Positions 1-6,040 of a stretch of DNA of 7,369 nucleotides are shown here, piece after piece. Source of the stretch: Planctomycetales bacterium. Lineage in GTDB: Bacteria; Planctomycetota; Planctomycetia; Gemmatales; Gemmataceae. The notes beneath the pieces were generated by a model. The model saw only the letters and a list, made by a program, of their open reading frames with translations, did no database searches and was not told where the DNA came from. Location of the stretch: assembly GCA_020054355.1 (NCBI GenBank), contig JAGVLI010001085.1, forward strand, positions 1 to 7,369. Reading direction: 5' to 3'. The position numbers were made by a program, and so were the translations under genes. Position 1 is the stretch's first letter. The number at the start of each line of letters is the position of its first letter.

Positions 1-1
1 C

Positions 2-427
2 CAGGCAGCGCCGCAGTTCTTCCGCCTGTGCCGTTGGGGCATCGAGGGGCTGGAAGGTCTGCTGCCGTCGTCGGTGCGTCAATTCGCCTCGACGGATTCG
101 GCGGCGGTGCTGAAGCATGGCGTCTCGCTGGGCCTGAACACCTGGTCCGCGTTTCTGCGCAAATTCGGCTGGGTGCGCGAGCAGATCGACAAGGTCATCT
201 GCCATCAGGTCGGCGGCAGCCATCGGGACACGATCCTGTCCACGCTGGGCATCGCCGAGGACAAGGATTTCTCGACCTATGCCTACCTGGGCAACATGGG
301 CACGGTGTCGCTGCCGATGACGGCGGCGCTGGCCGAGGAGCGCGACTTCCTGAAGCGGGGCGACCGCGTCGGTTTTCTCGGCATCGGCAGCGGGCTGAAT
401 TGCCTGATGCTGGGGCTGGATTGGTAG
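2..427 (+). CDS. oleA: OleA, long-chain olefin synthase, head-to-head acyl-CoA condensing enzyme (3' part, 5' end outside window)
   Basis: This is the C-terminal 141 residues of a thiolase-fold condensing enzyme of the KAS III/OleA type. OleA performs a non-decarboxylative Claisen condensation of two fatty acyl-CoAs to a 2-alkyl-3-ketoalkanoic acid, the first step of long-chain olefin synthesis in the cytosol. The frame is open from the left edge to TAG at 425-427. The segment shows the OleA-type catalytic His in CHQVGG (codon 203-205) and Asn in YLGNMGT (codon 293-295). They are 30 residues apart, the same spacing as His285 and Asn315 of Xanthomonas OleA. The terminal block VGFLGIGSGLNCLMLGLDW is typical of OleA rather than housekeeping FabH. 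The catalytic Cys and substrate-channel helices lie upstream, so activity cannot be judged here. The neighbouring oleB, oleC and oleD confirm the assignment. The TAG stop lies inside a 36-bp tandem duplication. Confidence 0.92.
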   Translation, partial: QAAPQFFRLCRWGIEGLEGLLPSSVRQFASTDSAAVLKHGVSLGLNTWSAFLRKFGWVREQIDKVICHQVGGSHRDTILSTLGIAEDKDFSTYAYLGNMGTVSLPMTAALAEERDFLKRGDRVGFLGIGSGLNCLMLGLDW

Positions 428-487
428 AGTCCTCGGTCCGAGGGCTTCCGCCTGGATTGGCAAAGTCCTCGGTCCCAGGGCTTCCGC
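416..487. repeat. 36-bp tandem duplication spanning the oleA stop codon
   Basis: Two adjacent 36-bp units, 416-451 and 452-487, agree at 33 of 36 positions. Unit 1 begins with the last three sense codons of oleA (Leu-Asp-Trp) and its TAG stop. Unit 2 carries the same three codons but CAA in place of TAG. The other difference is 440 G against 476 C. Unit 2 continues into an intact 10-bp hairpin (470-496), whereas unit 1 has only its left half because the right arm is replaced by the start of unit 2. CTGG occurs both at 416-419 and in the right arm of the hairpin. This suggests slippage at a 4-base microhomology as the origin, which is inference. Confidence 0.85.
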
Positions 488-523
488 CTGGGACCGCACT
501 GCGTTCGAGGCTCCGCCTCGCGG
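466..523 (+). repeat. Two-hairpin intergenic repeat element, copy 1
   Basis: This 58-bp element contains two stem-loops. The first has a 10-bp perfect stem, CGGTCCCAGG (470-479) with CCTGGGACCG (487-496), around the loop GCTTCCG. The second has a 6-bp stem, CGAGGC (506-511) with GCCTCG (515-520), around the loop TCC. The element matches the reverse complement of 585-642 at 52 of 58 positions without gaps. It lies 39 bp after the oleA stop. The first hairpin could slow or end oleA transcription, but no T-run follows, so I do not call an intrinsic terminator. I recall palindromes of the CCCAGGCNNNNGCCTGGG kind as common intergenic repeats in large GC-rich genomes. Confidence 0.85.
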
Positions 524-584
524 AAGCGCCCTCGACGTGCCGCGCCCGTGGCGGCTGAAATGATGGCACCGGCCGAGTGCTGGC

Positions 585-642
585 CTGCGAGGCAGAGCCT
601 CGAAGGCAGCGCGTTCCCAGGCGGAAGCCCTGGGAACGAGGA
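585..642 (-). repeat. Two-hairpin intergenic repeat element, copy 2, inverted
   Basis: This is the reverse-oriented partner of 466-523, separated from it by 61 bp (524-584). It contains CGAGGC-AGA-GCCTCG (588-602) and CGTTCCCAGG-CGGAAGC-CCTGGGAACG (612-638), both perfect stems. The six differences from copy 1 leave both stems intact. One pair of changes swaps G472-C494 for a T-A pair, one falls in a loop, and three fall in linker or flank. The two copies together can also form a large cruciform or a long RNA hairpin. No reading frame of interest is found inside. Confidence 0.85.
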
Positions 643-650
643 TAAGGTGA

Positions 651-674
651 CCAGGCCTGGCCTGGAAACGAGGA
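651..674. repeat. Partial third copy of the repeat arm with a 10-bp palindrome
   Basis: CCAGGCCTGG (651-660) is a perfect palindrome. It is followed by CCTGGAAACGAGGA (661-674), which matches 13 of 14 bases with 629-642 at the edge of the inverted element. It looks like a decayed or truncated fragment of the same repeat family. Confidence 0.5.
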
Positions 675-793
675 CAGTGAGCACTAACCCTTATTGATTC
701 TCATTGAGACTGGCGCGGGGGGTGTCAGTGAAATGAAACGAAACGAAACGAAACCGTGCCCCAAGGATTCCCGCAAGAGTGACGAGTGCGCCG
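675..793 (+). promoter_or_regulatory. Leader region of oleB, with an AT-rich patch; no firm promoter recognised
   Basis: Together with the repeats before it, this completes a 366-bp gap without a convincing gene. An AT-rich patch at 684-708 stands out in GC-rich DNA, and a pentamer run follows at 730-754. This is the only place upstream of oleB where a promoter for oleBCD could lie outside the repeats. I could not find a convincing -35/-10 pair. A weak purine stretch AAGGA (762-766) lies 12 bases before GTG 779. The region as promoter is inferred only from position and composition. Confidence 0.25.
730..754. repeat. Pentanucleotide repeat GAAAT(GAAAC)4
   Basis: Four perfect GAAAC units occupy 735-754, preceded by one near-copy GAAAT at 730-734. 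The run ends 39 bp before the oleB start codon at 794. Its length could vary by strand slippage, which would change leader spacing. The gain of one unit would also bring an ATG at 733 into frame with oleB, as the frame is open between them. Any effect on expression is conjecture. Confidence 0.75.
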
Positions 794-1687
794 ATGAACG
801 ACCTTTACCCCTTCCAGAACCACTACCAGACCATTGCCGGCCATCGTCTGCACTACCTCGACGAAGGCAGCGGCGATTCGGTCGTCATGGTACATGGCAA
901 CCCGTCGTGGTCGTTCTACTATCGCAATCTCGTGCTGGGCCTGCGCGGTTCGCAGCGCTGCATCGTGCCCGACCATATCGGCTGCGGCCTGTCGGACAAA
1001 CCGACCGACGACCGCTATGCCTACACCCTGCGGCAGCGCGTCAATGATCTCGAAGCCTTGCTCGACCGGCTGAACGTGAAGGACAACATCACGCTGGTGG
1101 TCCACGACTGGGGCGGCATGATCGGCATGGCCTATGCCGTCCGGCACCCGGAACGCATCGCCCGGCTGGTGATCCTCAACACGGGAGCTTTTCATCTGCC
1201 AGCCTCGAAGGGCTTTCCCTGGCAGCTGCGACTGGTGCGCAACACGCCGCTGGGCGCGGTGCTGGTGCGCGGCCTGAACCTCTTTTGCCGAGGCGCGGTG
1301 CGTTCGTGCGTGACGCGGAAACCCATGAGTCCCGAGGTGCGGGCGGGCTTCCTGCAACCCTACGATTCCTGGGCCAACCGCATCGCCGTCCTGCGCTTCG
1401 TCCAGGACATTCCGCTCCAGCCCGGCGATCCGGGTTACGACCTCGTGACTGAAGTGCAAGACAATCTCCGGCAACTCGCCCAGGTGCCGATACTGATCTG
1501 CTGGGGCTTGCGCGACTTTGTCTTCGATCGTCATTTCCTGGAAGAGTGGGAGCGGCGCTTCCCGACCGCCGAGGTGCATCGCTTCACCGACGCCGGCCAT
1601 TACGTACTGGAAGACGCCGGCGAGGAAATTCTGTCGCTGGTGCGCAAATTCCTGGCCGAGCATCCCTTGCCCGCCGTCGTGTCATGA
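794..1687 (+). CDS. oleB: OleB, cis-beta-lactone decarboxylase (alpha/beta-hydrolase, haloalkane dehalogenase-like)
   Basis: The product is a 297-residue alpha/beta-hydrolase. OleB performs the last olefin step, opening a 3,4-dialkyl cis-beta-lactone and releasing CO2 to give the cis-olefin. Visible features are the oxyanion segment HGNPSW (34-39), the nucleophile Asp105 in the elbow HDWGG, the probable acid Asp241 in WGLRDFVFD, and His269 in DAGHY. Asp as nucleophile and the Asn-Pro and Trp residues mark the haloalkane dehalogenase-type family. By sequence alone a dehalogenase could not be excluded; the direct overlap with oleC settles it. I chose ATG 794 because homologues begin close to the LYPFxNHY block. 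GTG 779 in the same frame is possible and has a weak AAGGA 12 bases upstream. The stop overlaps the oleC start by 4 bases. A 312-residue open frame on the opposite strand is a codon-bias shadow. Confidence 0.93.
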   Translation: MNDLYPFQNHYQTIAGHRLHYLDEGSGDSVVMVHGNPSWSFYYRNLVLGLRGSQRCIVPDHIGCGLSDKPTDDRYAYTLRQRVNDLEALLDRLNVKDNITLVVHDWGGMIGMAYAVRHPERIARLVILNTGAFHLPASKGFPWQLRLVRNTPLGAVLVRGLNLFCRGAVRSCVTRKPMSPEVRAGFLQPYDSWANRIAVLRFVQDIPLQPGDPGYDLVTEVQDNLRQLAQVPILICWGLRDFVFDRHFLEEWERRFPTAEVHRFTDAGHYVLEDAGEEILSLVRKFLAEHPLPAVVS

Positions 1688-3348
1688 GTCAGCTTCCCGT
1701 CTTCAACGTCGCCGCCCATCTGCCGGACCTGGCCCGGCGTCAGCCGGATACCCTGGCCGTGCTGTGTCCCGTCAAATCGGATCGTCACGGACGGGCAGAA
1801 TACCTCCGCTGGACCTGTCGGCAACTGAACGACGAGAGCGACCTGCTCGCGCACGGCCTGGAAGCCATCGGCGTGAAGCGGGGCGTACGTACCGTGCTGA
1901 TGGTCAAGCCGAGCCTGGAGTTCTTCGCGCTGACCTTCGCGCTCTTCAAGATCGGCGCTGTGCCGGTGCTGGTCGATCCGGGCATGGGCGTCAAGCACCT
2001 GGGGAAGTGCCTGGCGGAAGCGGAGCCGGCTGCGTTCATCGGCATTGCGAAAGCACATGTCGGGCGGTTGCTATTGGGCTGGGCGAAGCGGACGTTGCGG
2101 ACTCTCGTCACCGTCGGGCGGCGTTGGGGATGGGGTGGCTATGTACTGGCGCAGGTAGCCGAAAAGGGAAAGCAAGTGGCGGCCGGATCGCCGTATCCGC
2201 TGGCACAAACCGCTGCCGAAGAAACCGCCGCCATCCTGTTCACCAGCGGCAGCACCGGGCCGCCCAAGGGCGCGGTGTATACGCACGGCATTTTCGCGTC
2301 ACAGGTCGAAATGTTGCGCACGCTTTACGACATCCGGCCCGGCGAAATCGACCTCTGCACCTTTCCGCTGTTTGCCCTGTTCGCTCCGGCATTGGGCATG
2401 ACAGCGGTCATTCCCGACATGGACGCCACCCGGCCTGGTTCAGTGCATCCGCCGAACGTGGTCGCGCCGATTCAATCATTCAACGTGACGCATCTGTTCG
2501 GGTCGCCCGCGCTGTTGCGCCGCGTGGTGAGCGCGGGCAGTCTGTTGCCGTCGCTAAAGCGGGTCATCTCCGCCGGGGCGCCGGTGCCGGCGGACCTCAT
2601 CGAGAAATTCACGGCCCTGCTGCCGGCGGGCGCACAGTTCTTCACGCCCTACGGCGCCACCGAGGCGCTGCCGGTCTGCTCCATTGGCAGTGAGGAGATT
2701 TTGAAGGAAACCCGCTTTCGCACTGCGGAGGGCGGCGGGGTCTGCGTCGGTCGGCCGGTGGCGGGCATGACCGTGCAGGTGATCCGCATCAGCGACGAAC
2801 CGATTCCTAGCTGGAGCGACGACCTGCTGCTGCCAGCGGGCGAAATCGGCGAAATTGTCGTGCGCGGCCCGGTGGTGACGCGCGAATACTACAATCGGCC
2901 GGAAGCCACCGCCCTGCACAAGATTGTCGATGCCCAGTGCGGCGGCGTCCATCATCGTATGGGCGATGTGGGCTATTTCGACGACCGAGGCCGGCTCTGG
3001 TTCTGTGGCCGAAAGGCGCATCGAGTGCGGACGGCGAGCCAAACACTATTTACCATTCCTTGCGAAGCCGTCTTCAACACGCATCCGGCCGTCTTTCGCA
3101 CAGCGCTGGTGGGCGTCGGTCCTGCAGGGCAGGCTCGGCCGGTACTATGCGTCGAACTGAAAGAAGACAAGAAGAACGCGAACCGCGAACAGGTGCACCG
3201 CGATTTGCTGCAACTCGGCGCGGCGCTGCCGCACACGCGCGAGATCGCCACGATTCTCTTCCACCGCAAATTCCCGGTCGATATTCGCCACAACGCCAAG
3301 ATTTTCCGCGAACAGCTGGCCGAATGGGCCGCGAGGCAACTGGCATGA
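1684..3348 (+). CDS. oleC: OleC, beta-lactone synthetase (AMP-forming ligase family)
   Basis: The product is a 554-residue member of the acyl-CoA synthetase/adenylating superfamily. OleC uses ATP to convert a 2-alkyl-3-hydroxyalkanoic acid to a cis-beta-lactone without needing CoA. Visible motifs in order are the ATP loop FTSGSTGPPKG (186-196), the A5 motif YGATE (323-327), GDVGYFDDRG with Asp428, the hinge-side FCGRKAHRV with Arg443, and the C-terminal lysine Lys539 in RHNAKIF. The run GRKAHRV followed by a CEAVFNTHPAVFRTALVGVG-type stretch is typical of OleC and not of ordinary fatty acyl-CoA ligases. Length fits the family, about 550-570 residues. The start codon overlaps the oleB stop (ATGA at 1684-1687) and has no clear ribosome site, so translation is probably coupled. 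The gene ends in another ATGA overlap with oleD. Confidence 0.94.
   Translation: MSQLPVFNVAAHLPDLARRQPDTLAVLCPVKSDRHGRAEYLRWTCRQLNDESDLLAHGLEAIGVKRGVRTVLMVKPSLEFFALTFALFKIGAVPVLVDPGMGVKHLGKCLAEAEPAAFIGIAKAHVGRLLLGWAKRTLRTLVTVGRRWGWGGYVLAQVAEKGKQVAAGSPYPLAQTAAEETAAILFTSGSTGPPKGAVYTHGIFASQVEMLRTLYDIRPGEIDLCTFPLFALFAPALGMTAVIPDMDATRPGSVHPPNVVAPIQSFNVTHLFGSPALLRRVVSAGSLLPSLKRVISAGAPVPADLIEKFTALLPAGAQFFTPYGATEALPVCSIGSEEILKETRFRTAEGGGVCVGRPVAGMTVQVIRISDEPIPSWSDDLLLPAGEIGEIVVRGPVVTREYYNRPEATALHKIVDAQCGGVHHRMGDVGYFDDRGRLWFCGRKAHRVRTASQTLFTIPCEAVFNTHPAVFRTALVGVGPAGQARPVLCVELKEDKKNANREQVHRDLLQLGAALPHTREIATILFHRKFPVDIRHNAKIFREQLAEWAARQLA
3333..3336 (+). promoter_or_regulatory. Ribosome binding site of oleD
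   Basis: GAGG lies within the end of oleC, 8 bases before the oleD ATG at 3345. It supports that start within the ATGA overlap. Confidence 0.55.
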
Positions 3349-4337
3349 AGGCGCTGGTCACCGGCGGCGGCGGGTTTCTCGGCAGCGCCATCGTTCGCCG
3401 GCTGGTGGCGCACGGCGACCGCGTTTGCAGCCTATCGCGCGGCGACTATCCCGAACTGCGGGCGCTGGGCGTCGAACTGGTGCAGGCCGATATTGCCGAT
3501 GCCGAAGCGGTGCTTCGTGCGGCGGAAGGCTGCGACCTCGTCTTTCATGTGGCCGCCCGTCCGGGTATCTGGGGCAAGTACGAGGACTACCACCGCATCA
3601 ACGTCGTCGGCACGGAAAACGTGCTGGCCGCCTGCCAGCGCCATGGCATTCGCCGGCTGGTCTACACCAGCTCGCCAAGCGTGGTTTTCGATGGCAAGGA
3701 CATGGAAGATGTCGATGAATCGGTGCCCTATCCAGAGCATTATCACGCCCACTATCCGAAAACCAAGGCCATCGCCGAGAAGCTGGTGTTAGCCGCGAAC
3801 GGGGCCGACCTGGCCACCGTGGCGCTGCGTCCGCACCTGATCTGGGGACCGGGCGACAATCAGCTGGTGCCGAGGATCATCGCGCGGGCGAAGGCGGGCC
3901 GGTTGCGGCGCATCGGGCCAGCGGACAAGCGGGTAGATACCGTCTACATTGATAATGCGGCGGATGCGCATCTCCTGGCAGCGGATCGTTTACAGCCGGG
4001 GGCAGCCATCGGCGGGAAAGCGTACTTCATCAGCCAGGGAGAGCCGATCCCGCTCTGGGACATGATTAACGGCATCCTCGCCGCCGCCGACCTGCCGCCA
4101 GTGACGCGGAGCATGCCGTTGGGCGCTGCCCTGGCGGTCGGCTGGCTGTGCGAAGCGGTATACGGCTGCCTGGGCATACGCAGCGAACCGCCGATGACCC
4201 GCTGGCTGGCGCGCGAACTTTCCACCGCCCACTGGTTCAATATTGATGCGGCGCGATGCGACCTGGGCTACGAGCCGAAGGTTTCGACGGCGGAAGGCTT
4301 GAACCGATTGCGAGCCGCGCTCTCTCAATCGGGTTGA
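3345..4337 (+). CDS. oleD: OleD, NAD(P)H-dependent 2-alkyl-3-ketoalkanoic acid reductase (SDR family)
   Basis: The product is a 330-residue extended short-chain dehydrogenase of the 3-beta-hydroxysteroid dehydrogenase-like type. OleD reduces the keto acid made by OleA to a 2-alkyl-3-hydroxy acid, the OleC substrate. The nucleotide-binding loop is TGGGGFLG (6-13), directly after the first strand. The active site shows Ser110 in YTSSPSVVFDG and Tyr137/Lys141 in YPKTK. LRPHLIWGPGD (161-171) is the usual extended-SDR substrate-side block. A hydrophobic stretch at about 258-277 is seen in many relatives and is probably not a true membrane anchor. Length and start agree with the family. The gene is last in the oleBCD overlap chain and is followed by a hairpin. 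A sterol or nucleotide-sugar epimerase is the alternative on sequence alone, but the context makes OleD strongly preferred. Confidence 0.93.
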   Translation: MKALVTGGGGFLGSAIVRRLVAHGDRVCSLSRGDYPELRALGVELVQADIADAEAVLRAAEGCDLVFHVAARPGIWGKYEDYHRINVVGTENVLAACQRHGIRRLVYTSSPSVVFDGKDMEDVDESVPYPEHYHAHYPKTKAIAEKLVLAANGADLATVALRPHLIWGPGDNQLVPRIIARAKAGRLRRIGPADKRVDTVYIDNAADAHLLAADRLQPGAAIGGKAYFISQGEPIPLWDMINGILAAADLPPVTRSMPLGAALAVGWLCEAVYGCLGIRSEPPMTRWLARELSTAHWFNIDAARCDLGYEPKVSTAEGLNRLRAALSQSG

Positions 4338-4362
4338 ACCATGACGCTCGTGAAAAACAATC

Positions 4363-4400
4363 AATAGCTGACAGCTAATAGCTGTTAGCTGTCAGCTATT
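4363..4400. terminator. Perfect 16-bp hairpin after oleD built from AGCT heptads; possible terminator
   Basis: AATAGCTGACAGCTAA (4363-4378) pairs perfectly with TTAGCTGTCAGCTATT (4385-4400) around a 6-base loop. It begins 26 bases after the oleD stop and ends 66 bases before the gltX start. AGCT recurs exactly every 7 bp, five times (4366, 4373, 4380, 4387, 4394). It could end the ole transcript in either direction. No uninterrupted T-run follows (ATTCATCGAGTATTTTGG), so intrinsic termination is not certain. It may equally be a mobile palindromic repeat. Confidence 0.55.
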
Positions 4401-4455
4401 CATCGAGTATTTTGGCGTGAAACTCGGATTCGTCCGACATTTGTGCAGACGACAC

Positions 4456-4459
4456 AGGA
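4456..4459 (+). promoter_or_regulatory. Ribosome binding site deciding the gltX start
   Basis: AGGA lies 7 bases before ATG 4467. It supports that start over the in-frame GTG at 4443. Confidence 0.6.
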
Positions 4460-4466
4460 CTTCCTC

Positions 4467-6023
4467 ATGACGGTAAGAACGCGCTTTGCTCCCTCACCCA
4501 CCGGCTACCTGCACATCGGCGGCGTGCGCACGGCCCTGTTCAACTGGCTGTTCGCCCGCAAGCACGGTGGGCAGTTCATCCTGCGCATCGACGACACCGA
4601 CGCCGGCCGGAACATCGAGGCAGCCCTCGCGCCCATCCTGCACGGCTTCAAGTGGCTCGGCATCGACTGGGACGAAGGCGCGGAAGTCGGCGGCCCGTAT
4701 GCCCCGTACTACCAGTCGCAGCGGCTGGAGCGCTACCAGGCGGCGGTGAAGGCGTTGCTCGACAAGGGGCTGGCGTACTGGGACTATTCAACCGAGGTCG
4801 AGCGCAAGGCGGAGCGCGAGGCGGCGGACAAAGAGAAACGACCCCATCATTACAGCCGCCGCTGGCTGGCCGAGACGGCCGCGGATCGTGCGAAATTCGA
4901 GGCCGAGGGCCGTCAGGGAAGTGTCCGGCTCAAGATGCCGCGCGAGGGAACGTGCGAGTTCAACGACCACATTCGCGGACCGATGAAGGTAGCCTGGGCA
5001 CAGGAGCAGGACCACTTCATCACCCGCACGGACGGCTCCTGCCTTTACAACCTGGCCAACGTCGTCGATGACTTCGACATGAAGATCACGCACGTCATCC
5101 GGGCCGAGGAGCATCTGTCGAACACGCCCCGACAGATCTTCATCGCCCAGGGACTCGGTTACCCGCTGCCGGAGTATGCACACCTGCCATTCGTGGCCGA
5201 GCCGGGCAGCAAGCGCAAGCTGAGCAAGCGCGAGCTGGAGAAATACTTGAAGAACGCGGATTTCAAGAAGGTCAACGAGCACGGCAGGGCCATCGCCGAG
5301 AAGCTTGGCCTGGAGATGAAGCCGGAGACGTTCAACCCGGTGATCGTCGATTTCTACGAGCAGGTCGGCTACCTGCCGCAGGCCGTCGTGAACTACCTGC
5401 TGCTGCTCGGCTGGGCCTACGACGACAAGAAGGAGTGGTTCACGCGCCAGGAGATGATCGACCTGTTCAGCCTGGAGAAGGTAAACAAGGCGGCGGCCAG
5501 CTTCGACGTGAAGAAGCTCTTCGCGTTTCAAGAGCACTACATGCAGGAGCTGCCGTTGGAGGAGAAGGTGCGGCGGGTGCTGCCATTCCTGGAGAAAGCT
5601 GGCGTGCCAAGCGGTCAAGCCGCGGGGACGGTCGCGGCCATCGTCCGCGCTGCCGGCGACCGCATCAAGGTGGCGGGCGACATCCTCGATTACTGCGATT
5701 TCTTCACGCCGGACGATCGGCTAAAATATGACGAGAAGGCATTCGACAAGAGCATCCGCAACGACGCCAACGCCCTTCCTCTCCTGAAGCGCGTCGCGGA
5801 CCTGCTGGCGAAGGCCGAGCCGTTCGAGACGGCCGCGCTGGAGAAGCTACTGCACGACTTCCTGCAAGCCGAGGGCCTGAAGTTCAACCGGCTGCACGCG
5901 CCGCTCCGGGTGGCCCTGACTGGCAAGGCGGTCGGCTTCGGTCTGTTCGATACGCTGGCGATTCTCGGCAAGGAACGGTCCTTGACGCGGATTGAACTGG
6001 CGGCAGGACGGGTGAATGTTTGA
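4467..6023 (+). CDS. gltX: Glutamyl-tRNA synthetase (GluRS, class I)
   Basis: The product is a 518-residue class I synthetase that charges tRNA-Glu with glutamate in the cytosol. The N-terminus RTRFAPSPTGYLHIGG (4-19) holds the HIGH-like motif. RIDDTD (40-45) follows, and the KMSKS-like motif is KLSKR (251-255). The C-terminal half ends in the anticodon-binding region, with a typical final block LRVALTGKAVGFGLFDTLAILGKE. The start at ATG 4467 brings the protein to the normal N-terminus. Two oddities stand out. The usual zinc cysteines after GLAY are absent (WDYST where CFCT/CYCT is common). About 46 residues lie between KLSKR and the YLPQAVVNYLLLLGW block, where most bacterial GluRS have about 13. 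GlnRS is encoded just downstream, so this enzyme may be discriminating, which is inference. Confidence 0.96.
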   Translation: MTVRTRFAPSPTGYLHIGGVRTALFNWLFARKHGGQFILRIDDTDAGRNIEAALAPILHGFKWLGIDWDEGAEVGGPYAPYYQSQRLERYQAAVKALLDKGLAYWDYSTEVERKAEREAADKEKRPHHYSRRWLAETAADRAKFEAEGRQGSVRLKMPREGTCEFNDHIRGPMKVAWAQEQDHFITRTDGSCLYNLANVVDDFDMKITHVIRAEEHLSNTPRQIFIAQGLGYPLPEYAHLPFVAEPGSKRKLSKRELEKYLKNADFKKVNEHGRAIAEKLGLEMKPETFNPVIVDFYEQVGYLPQAVVNYLLLLGWAYDDKKEWFTRQEMIDLFSLEKVNKAAASFDVKKLFAFQEHYMQELPLEEKVRRVLPFLEKAGVPSGQAAGTVAAIVRAAGDRIKVAGDILDYCDFFTPDDRLKYDEKAFDKSIRNDANALPLLKRVADLLAKAEPFETAALEKLLHDFLQAEGLKFNRLHAPLRVALTGKAVGFGLFDTLAILGKERSLTRIELAAGRVNV

Positions 6024-6040
6024 GTGCAGGCGAAATTGCA

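Noticed and set aside
470..638. CRISPR array
   Set aside because: Repeats are palindromic, only two to three copies, inverted to each other and without regular unique spacers; no cas genes are near.
195..684. Minus-strand frames across the oleA end and the repeats (195-569, 283-684)
   Set aside because: They translate repeats and the oleA antisense, with no recognisable domain or start signal.
428..697. Frame continuing 89 codons past the oleA TAG, including a 50-residue ATG-to-stop ORF-like peptide near 545-697
   Set aside because: The stretch is made of GC-rich palindromic repeats that rarely contain stops in any frame. Both strands are similarly open, so coding is not supported.
725..1663. 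312-codon open frame on the minus strand opposite oleB
   Set aside because: It is the antisense shadow of a gene with strong GC codon bias. It shows no recognisable domain, while oleB on the plus strand has a full catalytic triad.
1518..2693. 391-codon plus-strand frame overlapping oleB and oleC
   Set aside because: Its product is Arg, Ala and Gly rich low-complexity sequence out of frame with oleC. It has no motif or ribosome site.
4788..5618. 276-codon open frame on the minus strand opposite gltX
   Set aside because: Its product is rich in Leu, Val and His as expected from reverse-reading GluRS codons, and shows no domain. gltX is certain.
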